Source: a virus | Direction: 5' to 3' (one strand) | Length of the DNA: 36,947 bases | IMG/VR virus record: IMGVR_UViG_3300042556_002430 | Span: 1-36,947 of that record | Notes under the pieces: model-generated | Databases searched by the model: none | What the model was told of the DNA's origin: nothing | The model's input: only the letters and a program-made list of their open reading frames with translations | Program-made: the position numbers and the translations under genes | In this document: one piece after another, positions 15,903-24,632 of the stretch | Layout: every line of letters begins with the position of its first letter | How positions within the stretch are numbered: the stretch's first letter is position 1

Positions 15903-16454
15903 AGCTTAACTTACGGTTCCCCCAGCGGATTTTCCGTCACGACCAGCAAGAATTTTGAGCGCCTGATTGTTTTGGGCAAAGATGGGGCACTCGCCACTGG
16001 CGGCAACATCCTCAAATACACCCGCACCGAAACCTCGACGGAAACAGTGGCTTCGACTTTTGGTTGCCCTGTGATCGGAAGCAACGAAGTTCTCGACGCG
16101 ACTGTTGTTTATTCTGTCGACGAAACCATTGTCGAACCATCGTCTGCTGGTGCAGTGCCGCCCTCTGCCCGCACCTACAACCCCCGCGCGGAAGCCACCG
16201 CCACCGTCTTGGGCGAGTTTACCGGCGCAACCTTCAGCCTCGACAACATCACCTTCACCACCGATTCCCACGAGAAAAGCGCAACCAGCGGCGATGTGGT
16301 CAAGACCACCTTGCGCGGCACGTCCTATGGTCAAGCAGGCGACTTGACCGTCGGCGCTATTCAAGCTGGCGGCACCATCCGTAAAGAAAAGCGTTTCAGC
16401 AATACCGATTTCGTCCGCGAAGTCACCACGCTTGTTGCCTTTGCAGCCTCCTAA
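15900..16454 (+). CDS. Major tail tube protein (putative)
   Basis: 184 residues, rich in Thr, Ser and Val and mostly beta, as in tail tube proteins. It lies between the tail terminator and the tail assembly chaperones, the usual tube gene position, and has a strong start-associated sequence. Segments such as FTGATFSLDNITFTT and a final FVREVTTLVAFAAS are consistent, but there is no unique motif. Confidence 0.6.
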   Translation: MSLTYGSPSGFSVTTSKNFERLIVLGKDGALATGGNILKYTRTETSTETVASTFGCPVIGSNEVLDATVVYSVDETIVEPSSAGAVPPSARTYNPRAEATATVLGEFTGATFSLDNITFTTDSHEKSATSGDVVKTTLRGTSYGQAGDLTVGAIQAGGTIRKEKRFSNTDFVREVTTLVAFAAS

Positions 16455-16457
16455 ACC

Positions 16458-16715
16458 ATGAGCAAAAACGAACAAGTCGAACGTCTGTGCTACAAATACA
16501 GCACGCTGGCGGAAATGAACCATGAGAACTTGGCCTACCGCATCAAGTTTGAGGCACTCGGCAAGTCCGACCCCGACAAGCTTGCGGCCAAACTGCTCGC
16601 CCTCAAAGACGGCGCCAAGGTGGACGCGAAAGCCCCCGAAGATGAGTCCATCTGGTCCGAGGCCATGCTGACCCTTTTGCCGCTCCCAGCCGCCAAAAAA
16701 TCAGCCGATGAATAG
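16458..16715 (+). CDS. Tail assembly chaperone, first protein
   Basis: 85 residues, helical and Lys/Ala/Glu-rich, sitting between the tail tube and a second chaperone-like gene before the tape measure, as lambda gpG does. It ends with an amber codon (16713-16715). The next gene starts 9 nt later in the same reading frame, so read-through rather than frameshifting would be needed to fuse them. Assignment is positional. Confidence 0.5.
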   Translation: MSKNEQVERLCYKYSTLAEMNHENLAYRIKFEALGKSDPDKLAAKLLALKDGAKVDAKAPEDESIWSEAMLTLLPLPAAKKSADE

Positions 16716-16724
16716 GGAGGCGGC

Positions 16725-17288
16725 ATGGATGCACTCGCCGCCGAATCGTTTCTAAACGCCGAGCACCGTATCTACGGGCGCTTGATGCGTCCGCTCTCAC
16801 TCGGCCACGCCTTTACCCTCGAAGCCCTCGGCAACCCTTTCTACCACGGCCGCGTCGGCACCGCCGATGAATTGCGCGTGGCCGCATGGATCTGCTCCCG
16901 TCCGCCACTGGCCCTACCCGCCATGCACGGCTGGCGCTACGACCTCTGGCGCTGGGGCACAGACACGGCCGACTTCCGCTCCGAGGTCGCCGCGTGGAGT
17001 GCCTATGTGGCCGACTATGTGGCACCACCGCAGTTGTGGAAAAAGCAGCCCAAGGCCGGCGAGCAGCCGGGCAAGCCCAGCCGTATCCCCACCAACCTTG
17101 CCACCGCCGTGCGCTTGATGCGTCTTGGCTTCAGCGAAGATCGTGCCTGGGCCACTCCCGTCGGGGTGGCCGCCTGGTATGAAGCCGCCGCTTACGAGGC
17201 CGATCACGGCGCGCAGCTCGACATCGTTACCGATTCGGAGCGTCTTGCCATCATGAAACAAAAACTCAAGGAGGCGCAAAATGGCTGA
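16725..17288 (+). CDS. Tail assembly chaperone, second protein (gpT-like position)
   Basis: 187 residues, Trp- and Ala-rich and helical (LRVAAWICSRPPLALPAMHGW; WSAYVADYVAPPQLW). GGGAGG lies 5 nt before ATG 16725, so it can be translated by itself. The last residues overlap the tape measure start. Some phage chaperones of this type resemble 'bacteriophage tail assembly, DUF-type' proteins; I cannot name the family. Confidence 0.5.
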   Translation: MDALAAESFLNAEHRIYGRLMRPLSLGHAFTLEALGNPFYHGRVGTADELRVAAWICSRPPLALPAMHGWRYDLWRWGTDTADFRSEVAAWSAYVADYVAPPQLWKKQPKAGEQPGKPSRIPTNLATAVRLMRLGFSEDRAWATPVGVAAWYEAAAYEADHGAQLDIVTDSERLAIMKQKLKEAQNG

Positions 17289-18921
17289 AGTAAAAGTCAA
17301 AGTCACCGCGCAGAATGAGACGCGCACCGGCTTCCAGCAGGCCCTCAACGATGCCAAACAGTTCGGCAACGAGGCCACCCGCAGCGTCACTATGGACGAC
17401 GAGGCCGCGCTCGCCCCCTTACGCAAACTGCAGCAACAACTGCGCGACGTTCGCACCTTGGCCAGTTCGCCGGTGCAAGCGTCCGAGGTCGATCTGGGGG
17501 GCGGCGAGGAGTTCGCCAGCGCCAGCACCAGAGGGGCCGCCGCTATTCGCGGCTTGGCCACCGACTTGGCCGGAGCGACCAGCGCCGGACAGGTCTTTGA
17601 AGCCATCATCAAACGCATCAGCACCGCGTTCGGGGGCCTTATCGCCGCCACGGCCGGCTTTGCTATTGGCTCGGTTATCCGCAGAAGCCTGGAAGATGCG
17701 GCTTCCGGGCTCAACGACCTCATAGATCGCGGTGAAAAACTCAGCGAAACCTTATCCGCCCTGTCTGCACCCACGACAAACTTCGATCAATTTGCATCCA
17801 CCTTGGCCAGCGTAAAAACGCAAATTGAAGATTTGCAAAAAGCGACCGAAGCCTACAAATCGAGCTTTTCCAACATCGCTGTCGATTTTGCCACGCAGGG
17901 CGGCAACAATCCTCTCGACGCACTTTTGGCGGGCGCAGCACCCGGAGCAGCTTTTATCAAGAAAATCATCGACCGCTTCCGTGGCGAACAAGGGGCGCTT
18001 TTTGATGCGGCCGATGCCAGCGAAGAAGCCAAACTTGGCGAGTCTCGACTCGCCATCCGCAAGGCCATCGCGCAGCAAATAGCCAATGAGGTCGCCCTTT
18101 CTCAGCAGTCCACAGACGAGGGTAGAAAACAGCTAGCCTTCGAGCAGGAGCGACTCAAAGAGCGCAAGCGTCTTGAAGCCACGCTAAAAGAAGCAAAAGC
18201 CCCCCAGGAAGAAATAAGCCGCAACCTCTCGCAGTTTGATCGTCTCACGCAATTAAAGCCCGACCGCGAGGCCGCCGACCGCGAACGCAGCCTGCAAGCC
18301 CAAGCCGACAAACAGCGCGCCATCAACGAGGACAACAAGCGCAGCCTTGAAGATCGCCTGACCCGAGAAAAGCAGGGCTTGGCCGACCTGGAACAATTCG
18401 GCGGGGCCGGCGTGGAATTACAGCGCGAACAAGCCGTCTCCCGCATCGCCGATCTGGAGCGCCAGATCGCGTCGGAAAAAGAACGTGCTGCCGACAAAGC
18501 GCAGCGGGAAGCGGAGCAGCGGGAAAAAGCTGCCCAAAACGCATCCCAGTCCATTGCCGCCGCCATCGAAGAGCGCCAATTCGCCGGACTTTCGCCCGCC
18601 GAGAAGCAAGCCAAGATCGCCGCCGACCAGGCCGCTCTCGTTACTGGAGTCGAGTCCGGCGCGATCAGCCCTGCCGACGCAGCACAGCGCGCCCTTGAGC
18701 TGGCCCGCCGTGAAGATGCTCTGGCCGGGGGCACAGGCGGCTTTGCCGGCAGCAGTGGCGCATCCTCGCTCCAGCGCATTGGCGGTGCGTCCAATGAGTT
18801 TTTTCGCACCCTGCCGAGCAAGGTTGAGGCAGACACGGCGAAGTCCGCGCAATTTCTCAAGCAAATTTACGACGTTCTCAAACAAGGCGAGCCGCTGGTG
18901 CTTGCCGCAAACACCAAATAA
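17281..18921 (+). CDS. Tail tape measure protein
   Basis: 546 residues. It has an N-terminal Lys/Val strand segment, a hydrophobic stretch (FGGLIAATAGFAIGSVI, about 119-135) common in tape measures, then long coiled coil (about 260-450) rich in Glu, Gln, Arg, Ala and Lys. It follows the chaperone pair and overlaps by 8 nt. At about 1.5 angstroms per residue this predicts a tail near 80 nm, if the rule holds. Confidence 0.75.
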   Translation: MAEVKVKVTAQNETRTGFQQALNDAKQFGNEATRSVTMDDEAALAPLRKLQQQLRDVRTLASSPVQASEVDLGGGEEFASASTRGAAAIRGLATDLAGATSAGQVFEAIIKRISTAFGGLIAATAGFAIGSVIRRSLEDAASGLNDLIDRGEKLSETLSALSAPTTNFDQFASTLASVKTQIEDLQKATEAYKSSFSNIAVDFATQGGNNPLDALLAGAAPGAAFIKKIIDRFRGEQGALFDAADASEEAKLGESRLAIRKAIAQQIANEVALSQQSTDEGRKQLAFEQERLKERKRLEATLKEAKAPQEEISRNLSQFDRLTQLKPDREAADRERSLQAQADKQRAINEDNKRSLEDRLTREKQGLADLEQFGGAGVELQREQAVSRIADLERQIASEKERAADKAQREAEQREKAAQNASQSIAAAIEERQFAGLSPAEKQAKIAADQAALVTGVESGAISPADAAQRALELARREDALAGGTGGFAGSSGASSLQRIGGASNEFFRTLPSKVEADTAKSAQFLKQIYDVLKQGEPLVLAANTK

Positions 18922-18923
18922 AT

Positions 18924-19595
18924 ATGGCACAAGTTGAAACAATCGGCGGCGGCGAAAGTTTTGCCGATGGGAAGCGTATTACACGCAAGGTCTACGTACT
19001 CACGGAGGGACAAAGCTCCCTCTCTCTTCCTTCCGGGTTCGGCGTTGTCTCTGGTCTTGATGTTCAAGAAGGCGAGGCGGGCACCAAGCGTGTTACGGTG
19101 CAATGGACCGCAGGCGCTATTGGCGGCGGAAGCGGAAGCTCTGGGGAGACCCTGGAGCTTATCGGGGGTTCGCGCGAAGTCCCGATTCAAAGTCACCCGA
19201 CCTTCAAAGAGGTCACTGATGTTCAGCGCACCGAGATCGAGCGAGCGATTCAAGAAAACGTCAAGCCCGACACGTCAAAAGTTCCAGCGGGCAGCAAAGC
19301 CGAAAAGCTCTACAAGCAACTTCTCAAAAAATTTGAGTTTTACCTTGTGCCAGCCGTTTCCTTGCGTCTTACCACATACAGTAGCACGCTGCCGTCATTG
19401 CGCGAGCTTTGCACCATAAACGCACCATCACAGGGGCCTCCGGTTGGGGGTAAACAAAACTGGCTTCTTACCGCAATTAATGCGCGCTCAACCCCGCAGC
19501 CGACCGGCGGCATTCAATATGAGATCACACGCGAATGGACGCTCTCGGACAACAACGGCTGGGACCCCGACACCCTTGTTTACTCGGGCACTTAA
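18924..19595 (+). CDS. Tail-tip structural protein (unidentified)
   Basis: 223 residues, directly after the tape measure, where distal tail or baseplate proteins are encoded. The first ~75 residues are beta-rich and Gly-rich (TAGAIGGGSGSSGE linker near 63-76), the middle is helical (VTDVQRTEIERAIQ), and the end is mixed beta. No recognised family; role inferred from position. Confidence 0.5.
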   Translation: MAQVETIGGGESFADGKRITRKVYVLTEGQSSLSLPSGFGVVSGLDVQEGEAGTKRVTVQWTAGAIGGGSGSSGETLELIGGSREVPIQSHPTFKEVTDVQRTEIERAIQENVKPDTSKVPAGSKAEKLYKQLLKKFEFYLVPAVSLRLTTYSSTLPSLRELCTINAPSQGPPVGGKQNWLLTAINARSTPQPTGGIQYEITREWTLSDNNGWDPDTLVYSGT

Positions 19596-19598
19596 GTC

Positions 19599-20228
19599 AT
19601 GCCTACGCTGCCCGCAAAGTTTCAATCGGGACGCCCGCTGCTTTCCGAGATTTCGGCAGATCGGCTCAATGCCATCCTCGACGAAATCCGCCGCAACAAA
19701 CCGCTGCCCGGCAAAGGACTCACCACACGCGTCACGGGCAGCGGCACCGTCCTCGATGTTACCAAAATCGGACAAGGCGGCGGCGCGGCGGCATCGGCTA
19801 CCATCCAGCCGTGGGATTTGCTGGCGCAGCCCGATCCCGACAGCACGGCGGAGAACCCGCCTTACAAAATCAAGGTGCAGCCGGGGACGCTTAACGGCAT
19901 CTTGCCATCGAATTGGGATGCGGAGTTCACCGCGCAGCCGACAGGCGTTTATTACGCCAAGGCCAAGATCACGACGGACGGCGAGGCCGTCACAGGCGTC
20001 AGCATCGAAATCGACACCACACCGCCAGCCGTGCAAGAGCCGGTGGAGTTTGGTATTCAGACGGATATTGAATATCTGTTTGGGTTGTTCACTGAAGGTA
20101 GTGTTTGGCGGGTCATTGGAGCTGGGCACATTCGGCTGGCCCCGCGCGCATGGTTGGCGGAAGACGTGCCAAATCCCGAACCCGGCGTCAGCCCCTATAC
20201 TATTTATTATTACCTTGGACCGTCATGA
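19599..20228 (+). CDS. Tail/baseplate-associated protein (unidentified)
   Basis: 209 residues. An N-terminal helix (LLSEISADRLNAILDEIRRNK) resembles the short trimerising helices that begin some phage fibre or hub proteins. A long beta-rich part with conserved Pro/Gly turns follows. Its stop overlaps the next ATG (ATGA). Position between the tape measure and the fibres supports a structural tail role; no family recognised. Confidence 0.5.
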   Translation: MPTLPAKFQSGRPLLSEISADRLNAILDEIRRNKPLPGKGLTTRVTGSGTVLDVTKIGQGGGAAASATIQPWDLLAQPDPDSTAENPPYKIKVQPGTLNGILPSNWDAEFTAQPTGVYYAKAKITTDGEAVTGVSIEIDTTPPAVQEPVEFGIQTDIEYLFGLFTEGSVWRVIGAGHIRLAPRAWLAEDVPNPEPGVSPYTIYYYLGPS

Positions 20229-22339
20229 TCTCGTGGAGGATACCCACAACTTACGAGGGCTTGAGTTCCTCCAGCTTTATTTCGCGCACCGAATCATGGT
20301 CACGCTCCAGCACGCTTAGCAACAGGCAGACCACTACTTACAGCGGGCAGACGGCAACGGGCTCGGGGAGCAGCAGCAGTGAATCCACGTTTTATTCCTA
20401 CGAGTATTCCGGCTACGGGTTTCAATCAACCGAGTATTCCAGCAGTTACTCCAGCTCCAGCACGGCCACCAGCTCGTTGATCGCAACGCAAGAAATTATC
20501 AGCTACGACGAGAGCGACAACGAAGTCACAGAAACGGAAACCTACACCGAGGCCACCAGCGGTTCGGACTCTTATTCTACAAGCGAAACCTTTTCTTCCA
20601 CCTATCAGCTTACGTCTTACGCGCAGACCTCGACCACGACGACCGCCGCCTACGCCGCCTATTCTCTTTCCTCAAGCACGGCTGAAAGGGTGGCCGATGA
20701 ATACTTTGCCATTGGTATTGTCACGACTTGGACGACTTACACTTTTTCCAATTCTTTTTTGCAAACCACCGGCATTGATACCAGTTCCGGCATGGCGGAT
20801 GCTTACTGGTTTTTAACTTTTACCACGTATAGCGCCATTGCCAGCGTCACGATTGAAAAAGCCGACACAACAACGCAGGCCAGCACTTCCGAAGGGGTTA
20901 ACTACGACGATGACGGCAACGAGTTTACAGAAGCGGTAAATTATGCCGCAACTGTCAGCAACCCCAATTCGGAAACCGTAACTTACCACACATGGGCCAC
21001 TGTCGTGCAGGCGGCGGAAGATGAGGTCATCTACCACATCGCCAATCCGGGCTCGGACTGGGACGGTTATGCCGAGGCGCGGACATTAGCCGCGTCTGCA
21101 ACGCGCATCACGCTCTATCCGACCGCTGCCGTCACAGAGGGCATCCTTTCAGCGTCAGACGTTACGACCACATCGAGCTGGTCATCGCCCGGACTCTCCA
21201 GCAGTTTGTCCCTCAAAACGCTGTCGCTCAGCTCTTTTTCGCTGGCCCGACCGGCCAACACCACAGTCATCCCGCCGAGCACTACGACGGTGCGCTTTGA
21301 TCGTTTTACGACACAATCGACATCCCAGAGTTACCAGATATTCGATTCTTCAACTTCCAATACTTGGGGCATTGGAAAATCGACCACGGACGTTCCTCGG
21401 TTTGGCTTCTTGCCGGAAACGGTATTTCAGCAATGGCAAAACGTGGCCTATGACGCAGTAGTGGCAACCAAAACGACCAGCTCGCACACCACTTATACAA
21501 TCGGCGCTTATGTGACCAGCGAGACCAGCACGACAGAGGCTTTCCCTGACAGAACTCCAAGCTCAGCTTTTGATCCGCTTACTTTTGTAACCATATTTGA
21601 AGGTGCTGGCGCAGACGTTACGAGCAGTAGCGCGCAAGAAGAAAAACGAGAATACAGCTACGCCACTTTGCCGGGGGGGAACACTACGCTATCGACTGTG
21701 CAAATTGGCGTGGGTGGCATCGGCTTTCCTGTCACGACGCGGCAATTTCGCTGGGGCACGGCAGGCGTAGCGGTCGGCAACAGCACGGGGGGCTGGTTTA
21801 CCGCAGCCCAGACTTTTACTATGGGGTTTGCTTATACTGCGGCCGATGGCTCGCGCAGGCGCGTCTCTACTTTGGCCGTGACCAGCAACTCGACATGGAC
21901 TTTGAGTTCAAACTTTTTGAGCTACACGACATTGAGCGGCACCGACACTACGACGACCACCGCGTTAGTCGGGGTGTCGGGTAGCACATTCATCCAAGAG
22001 GACGGCACATCTCGACCGGCTAGTGCTTACCTACATTTCGGGGGCGGGCCTTTTGCGGCGGGGTGGACGGTAGTCGATCACGTTGGGGTCGGCGCGTATT
22101 CCGATATTATCGGAAACCAAACCACATTTTTTACTGGAGAGGATACCGTTTATACCGCCGGTGAAAGCGCGGCGATTAGTCGCTTTGTTCTCATTCCAAA
22201 TGTAAACCCGCCCGCGCCAGTGAACCAAAAAAACGGCATTTATTGGGTCGAAAAGAAAAACAGCTATTACAGCCTTTACCTTGATCAGGCTCTTGTCGTG
22301 GATACGGGGCGGATGGTAGATGCCGAGGTTGGTCTTTGA
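20225..22339 (+). CDS. Large Ser/Thr/Tyr-rich tail protein
   Basis: 704 residues. Of the first 100, 46 are Ser or Thr, with many Tyr, and the bias continues through most of the protein. There is no coiled coil or standard fibre motif. The C-terminal ~250 residues are less extreme, with beta strands and YWVEKKNSYYSLYLDQALVV-like character. It is likely a tail-tip or adhesin protein. The Ser/Thr bias and the following glycosyltransferase and cupin genes suggest O-glycosylation; that is inference. The ATG at 20225 overlaps the upstream stop. Confidence 0.6.
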   Translation: MISWRIPTTYEGLSSSSFISRTESWSRSSTLSNRQTTTYSGQTATGSGSSSSESTFYSYEYSGYGFQSTEYSSSYSSSSTATSSLIATQEIISYDESDNEVTETETYTEATSGSDSYSTSETFSSTYQLTSYAQTSTTTTAAYAAYSLSSSTAERVADEYFAIGIVTTWTTYTFSNSFLQTTGIDTSSGMADAYWFLTFTTYSAIASVTIEKADTTTQASTSEGVNYDDDGNEFTEAVNYAATVSNPNSETVTYHTWATVVQAAEDEVIYHIANPGSDWDGYAEARTLAASATRITLYPTAAVTEGILSASDVTTTSSWSSPGLSSSLSLKTLSLSSFSLARPANTTVIPPSTTTVRFDRFTTQSTSQSYQIFDSSTSNTWGIGKSTTDVPRFGFLPETVFQQWQNVAYDAVVATKTTSSHTTYTIGAYVTSETSTTEAFPDRTPSSAFDPLTFVTIFEGAGADVTSSSAQEEKREYSYATLPGGNTTLSTVQIGVGGIGFPVTTRQFRWGTAGVAVGNSTGGWFTAAQTFTMGFAYTAADGSRRRVSTLAVTSNSTWTLSSNFLSYTTLSGTDTTTTTALVGVSGSTFIQEDGTSRPASAYLHFGGGPFAAGWTVVDHVGVGAYSDIIGNQTTFFTGEDTVYTAGESAAISRFVLIPNVNPPAPVNQKNGIYWVEKKNSYYSLYLDQALVVDTGRMVDAEVGL

Positions 22340-22360
22340 CACGCCGTCCGCCCGCGAGTG
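22335..22360 (+). promoter_or_regulatory. Start-associated sequence 6
   Basis: TTTGACACGCC, then a GC-rich stretch ending GCGA and GTG 22358. The TGA (22337) ends the Ser/Thr-rich gene, 21 nt before the start. Confidence 0.55.
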
Positions 22361-23398
22361 CTGGCGATTTCCACATACGCGACTAAGAGTTATTTCCATT
22401 GCTGGCCACAATTTTTGCGGCGCATCGCCGCCGCTGCCGGGCATCATGCTGAGGCTCATTTCATTCTGGCGACCGATCAGAGCAAAGAGGCGAAGGACGC
22501 CATCGAAGCCGCCAAGATCGAGCTGCCCGAAGGGTGGCGGATTCAGTCGCTGAACCTTCCGCTGAACGACGGCGGGAAGGACGGCAAGGACTACAAAGAA
22601 CCGGCGCAAATGCGAATCGCCGCTTTGCAGGGCGCGGCCTTTGCTGCCGCGCGCAAGATTCGTGCGTCCGCCCTGTGGTCGGTCGAGTCCGACAACCTCG
22701 TGCCTGCCGATGCGCTGCGTGTGGCGGAATGGACGCTACAAATGCCGCAGGCGGACGGCTCACCGTATTACGACATCGCCGCCGTCACGTATCCGAATGG
22801 CTTATTCTTGGGCGGATTCGGCACACCGCAAAATCCCATTGCCGAGGACTTCACCGAGAAGGAACGCAAGCTGCCGCCGCGCCTCGTGCGGGCCTTGGAA
22901 GCCTGCCGTGCGCGGCTCAAGGACTGCAAAGATGCCAAGACCGGCGAGCGCGAAGGCAAGCGCATGGGCCGCCTCATGGAGCGCGTGAAACGCTGCCCGC
23001 CGGAAGGCAACGTGTGGGAAGTCACGGCCAAGCACGGCTGGCGGCGGCGCGGGTGGATGGATTTCGCTTATCCCGGAATCGGTCGCGGGAGCATTGTGCC
23101 GTCCGACTGGTGCGGTCTCGGCTGCACGCTCCTATCGGCCAAGGCGCTGGCGCTGGCGACCTTCGAGGGCTATGACGGCAGGGGAACCCAAGACCTCTTC
23201 CTCTGCTGGCACCGCTGGCACCCCGCCGGGCTACGCATCGCGGCCATCCCGCACACGGCGGCGGACCATGTGAAGCACAAGCCGAAAGACGCCCCGAAAG
23301 ACGCCCCGCCGATCATTCATTACCGCGCCTTCCACGAAACCGAGGGCGAATATCGCGGCCATCTCCGCGTGCGCCAACAACCTTGGTTGCCATGTTAG
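22358..23398 (+). CDS. Glycosyltransferase-like protein (GT-A fold, putative)
   Basis: 346 residues. The start (LAISTYATKSYFHCWPQFLRRIA) and the strand SALWSVESDNLVP, with an acidic ESD where GT-A enzymes place DxD, followed by ADALRVAEWTLQMP, fit a glycosyltransferase. A later YDGRGTQDLFLCWH supplies a candidate catalytic acidic segment. GTG is used as start, following the start-associated sequence. It overlaps the cupin gene by 7 nt, which supports a shared sugar-related job. Confidence 0.55.
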   Translation: MLAISTYATKSYFHCWPQFLRRIAAAAGHHAEAHFILATDQSKEAKDAIEAAKIELPEGWRIQSLNLPLNDGGKDGKDYKEPAQMRIAALQGAAFAAARKIRASALWSVESDNLVPADALRVAEWTLQMPQADGSPYYDIAAVTYPNGLFLGGFGTPQNPIAEDFTEKERKLPPRLVRALEACRARLKDCKDAKTGEREGKRMGRLMERVKRCPPEGNVWEVTAKHGWRRRGWMDFAYPGIGRGSIVPSDWCGLGCTLLSAKALALATFEGYDGRGTQDLFLCWHRWHPAGLRIAAIPHTAADHVKHKPKDAPKDAPPIIHYRAFHETEGEYRGHLRVRQQPWLPC

Positions 23399-23820
23399 CC
23401 ACCCTGCGACCTCTCACCGCACACCTCGACGAGCGCGGACGCCTTACCGAAATCTTCCGCGCCTCCGATGATGCTCACGGATTCGGCCAATGCTATGTGA
23501 CCACTTGCGCGGCAGGCGTGGTCAAAGCCTGGCACCGCCACCGCGAACAACTCGACCGCTGGTTTTGCGTATCCGGCGCGGCCAAGGTCGGCATTTACAA
23601 CACCGAGACGGGCCAGAGCCAGACGATCATCCTCGCCGCCGATCACCCGCAGTTGCTGGTGATCCCCGCCGGGCTATGGCACGGGTTCACGCCCTGCCAC
23701 GGACACCGCGGGGCCGCGATCCTTAACCTGCCAAGCCGCGAATACAATGCCGCCGCGCCGGATGAGGAGCGCCGTGGCCCGTGGAGCCTGCCGTTTCGCT
23801 GGGATGTGCGCTCGGGGTAG
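23392..23820 (+). CDS. RmlC-like sugar epimerase/isomerase (cupin)
   Basis: 142 residues with a cupin core like dTDP-4-dehydrorhamnose 3,5-epimerase or WxcM-type 3,4-ketoisomerases: WHRHREQLDRWFCVSG (His pair plus strand), AKVGIYNTETG, LLVIPAGLWHGF, and NLPSREYNAAAPDEERRGPW near the C-terminus. It would alter a nucleotide-sugar used by the neighbouring glycosyltransferases. It is shorter than typical RmlC (~180). I choose ATG 23392 over 23383 because the first motif strand starts soon after. Confidence 0.7.
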   Translation: MLATLRPLTAHLDERGRLTEIFRASDDAHGFGQCYVTTCAAGVVKAWHRHREQLDRWFCVSGAAKVGIYNTETGQSQTIILAADHPQLLVIPAGLWHGFTPCHGHRGAAILNLPSREYNAAAPDEERRGPWSLPFRWDVRSG

Positions 23821-23822
23821 GG

Positions 23823-23848
23823 TTTGACACGCACGCCGTGGCTATATG
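23823..23848 (+). promoter_or_regulatory. Start-associated sequence 7
   Basis: TTTGACACGC, then GCC-GT-GGC, TAT and ATG 23846. The TGA (23825) is 21 nt before the start and is not the stop of the upstream gene, which ends at 23820 in another frame, so the conservation is not a by-product of a stop codon. Confidence 0.6.
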
Positions 23849-24631
23849 CGCGTTTACGTCGATCTGGATTCACGGGCCTTTGTCGTCTCGCCGACGCTTT
23901 TGCAGCGCGTCAGCACTATGTTTTTCACCCGCCGGGACGCGCTCCCGCTGGAAGTGCAGTTTGTCCGCAACGGCGCTGTCGTGGAACTCGCCTCTGGAGC
24001 CACGGGCAAATTCGGCATCAAGGCCGCAGGCAGTTTTGACGGCGCATTTTTGGCCTACGCCGGTTCATGGACAAAAACCGGCACCACGACCAGCACGGTT
24101 TACACTCTCACGCTCAACGTCAATTCGACCGAACTTGACGAGCTGTTCCCCGGCGATGATGAGGAAAGCGTAAGCGGCGTTTGCGAGCTGGAATGGACCG
24201 TTGGCACGACCGTCAGCAGCACGCTTCCTTGTGCAGCCACGATCTACAATGACGTGATCCGCGAGACGCAGACCGGCAGCGACGGCGTTGCCAATGTGCG
24301 CCTGACCATTTTGCAGGGTTCGACTTTTTCGCAACAGTTTGTGTGGAAGACAGGCGACCCCGCGACTCCTGCCGACCTCACCAGCTACACAGCCCGCGCC
24401 CAAGCCCGCGCGACCTATACGTCATCCACCGCCATTTTCGATCTCACGACAGCGAATGGCGGCATCACTTTGGGGGGAACGGCAGGAACCATCACCCTTG
24501 CCCTAAGCTCGACCGCCACCGCCGCGCTTACGCCCGGCAACTACGTGTGGGATTTGGAACTAACCCTCGGCTCGACAGTCCGCCGCTTGATCGCGGGCAA
24601 ACTAACCGTCTCCCCCGAAGTCACCCAATAA
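23846..24631 (+). CDS. Tail fibre / baseplate upper protein (putative)
   Basis: 261 residues, two beta-rich domains: 1-~130 ends around NDVIRETQTG, then ~140-261 (VRLTILQGSTFSQQFVWKTG...ADLTSYTARAQARA...). The second domain resembles the BppU-like or 'phage fibre upper' pattern in which an incoming polymer property is declared by repeated strands. It sits between the cupin and the main fibre gene. Assigned by pattern and position. Confidence 0.5.
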   Translation: MRVYVDLDSRAFVVSPTLLQRVSTMFFTRRDALPLEVQFVRNGAVVELASGATGKFGIKAAGSFDGAFLAYAGSWTKTGTTTSTVYTLTLNVNSTELDELFPGDDEESVSGVCELEWTVGTTVSSTLPCAATIYNDVIRETQTGSDGVANVRLTILQGSTFSQQFVWKTGDPATPADLTSYTARAQARATYTSSTAIFDLTTANGGITLGGTAGTITLALSSTATAALTPGNYVWDLELTLGSTVRRLIAGKLTVSPEVTQ

Positions 24632-24632
24632 C

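Noticed and set aside
16914-17774. 286-codon minus-strand open frame
   Set aside because: Antisense to the chaperone and tape measure genes; no domain or start signal.
20225-22339. Ser/Thr-rich protein as a non-coding low-complexity artefact
   Set aside because: The frame is 704 codons long, begins with an ATGA overlap, ends before a start-associated sequence, and has normal codon variety.
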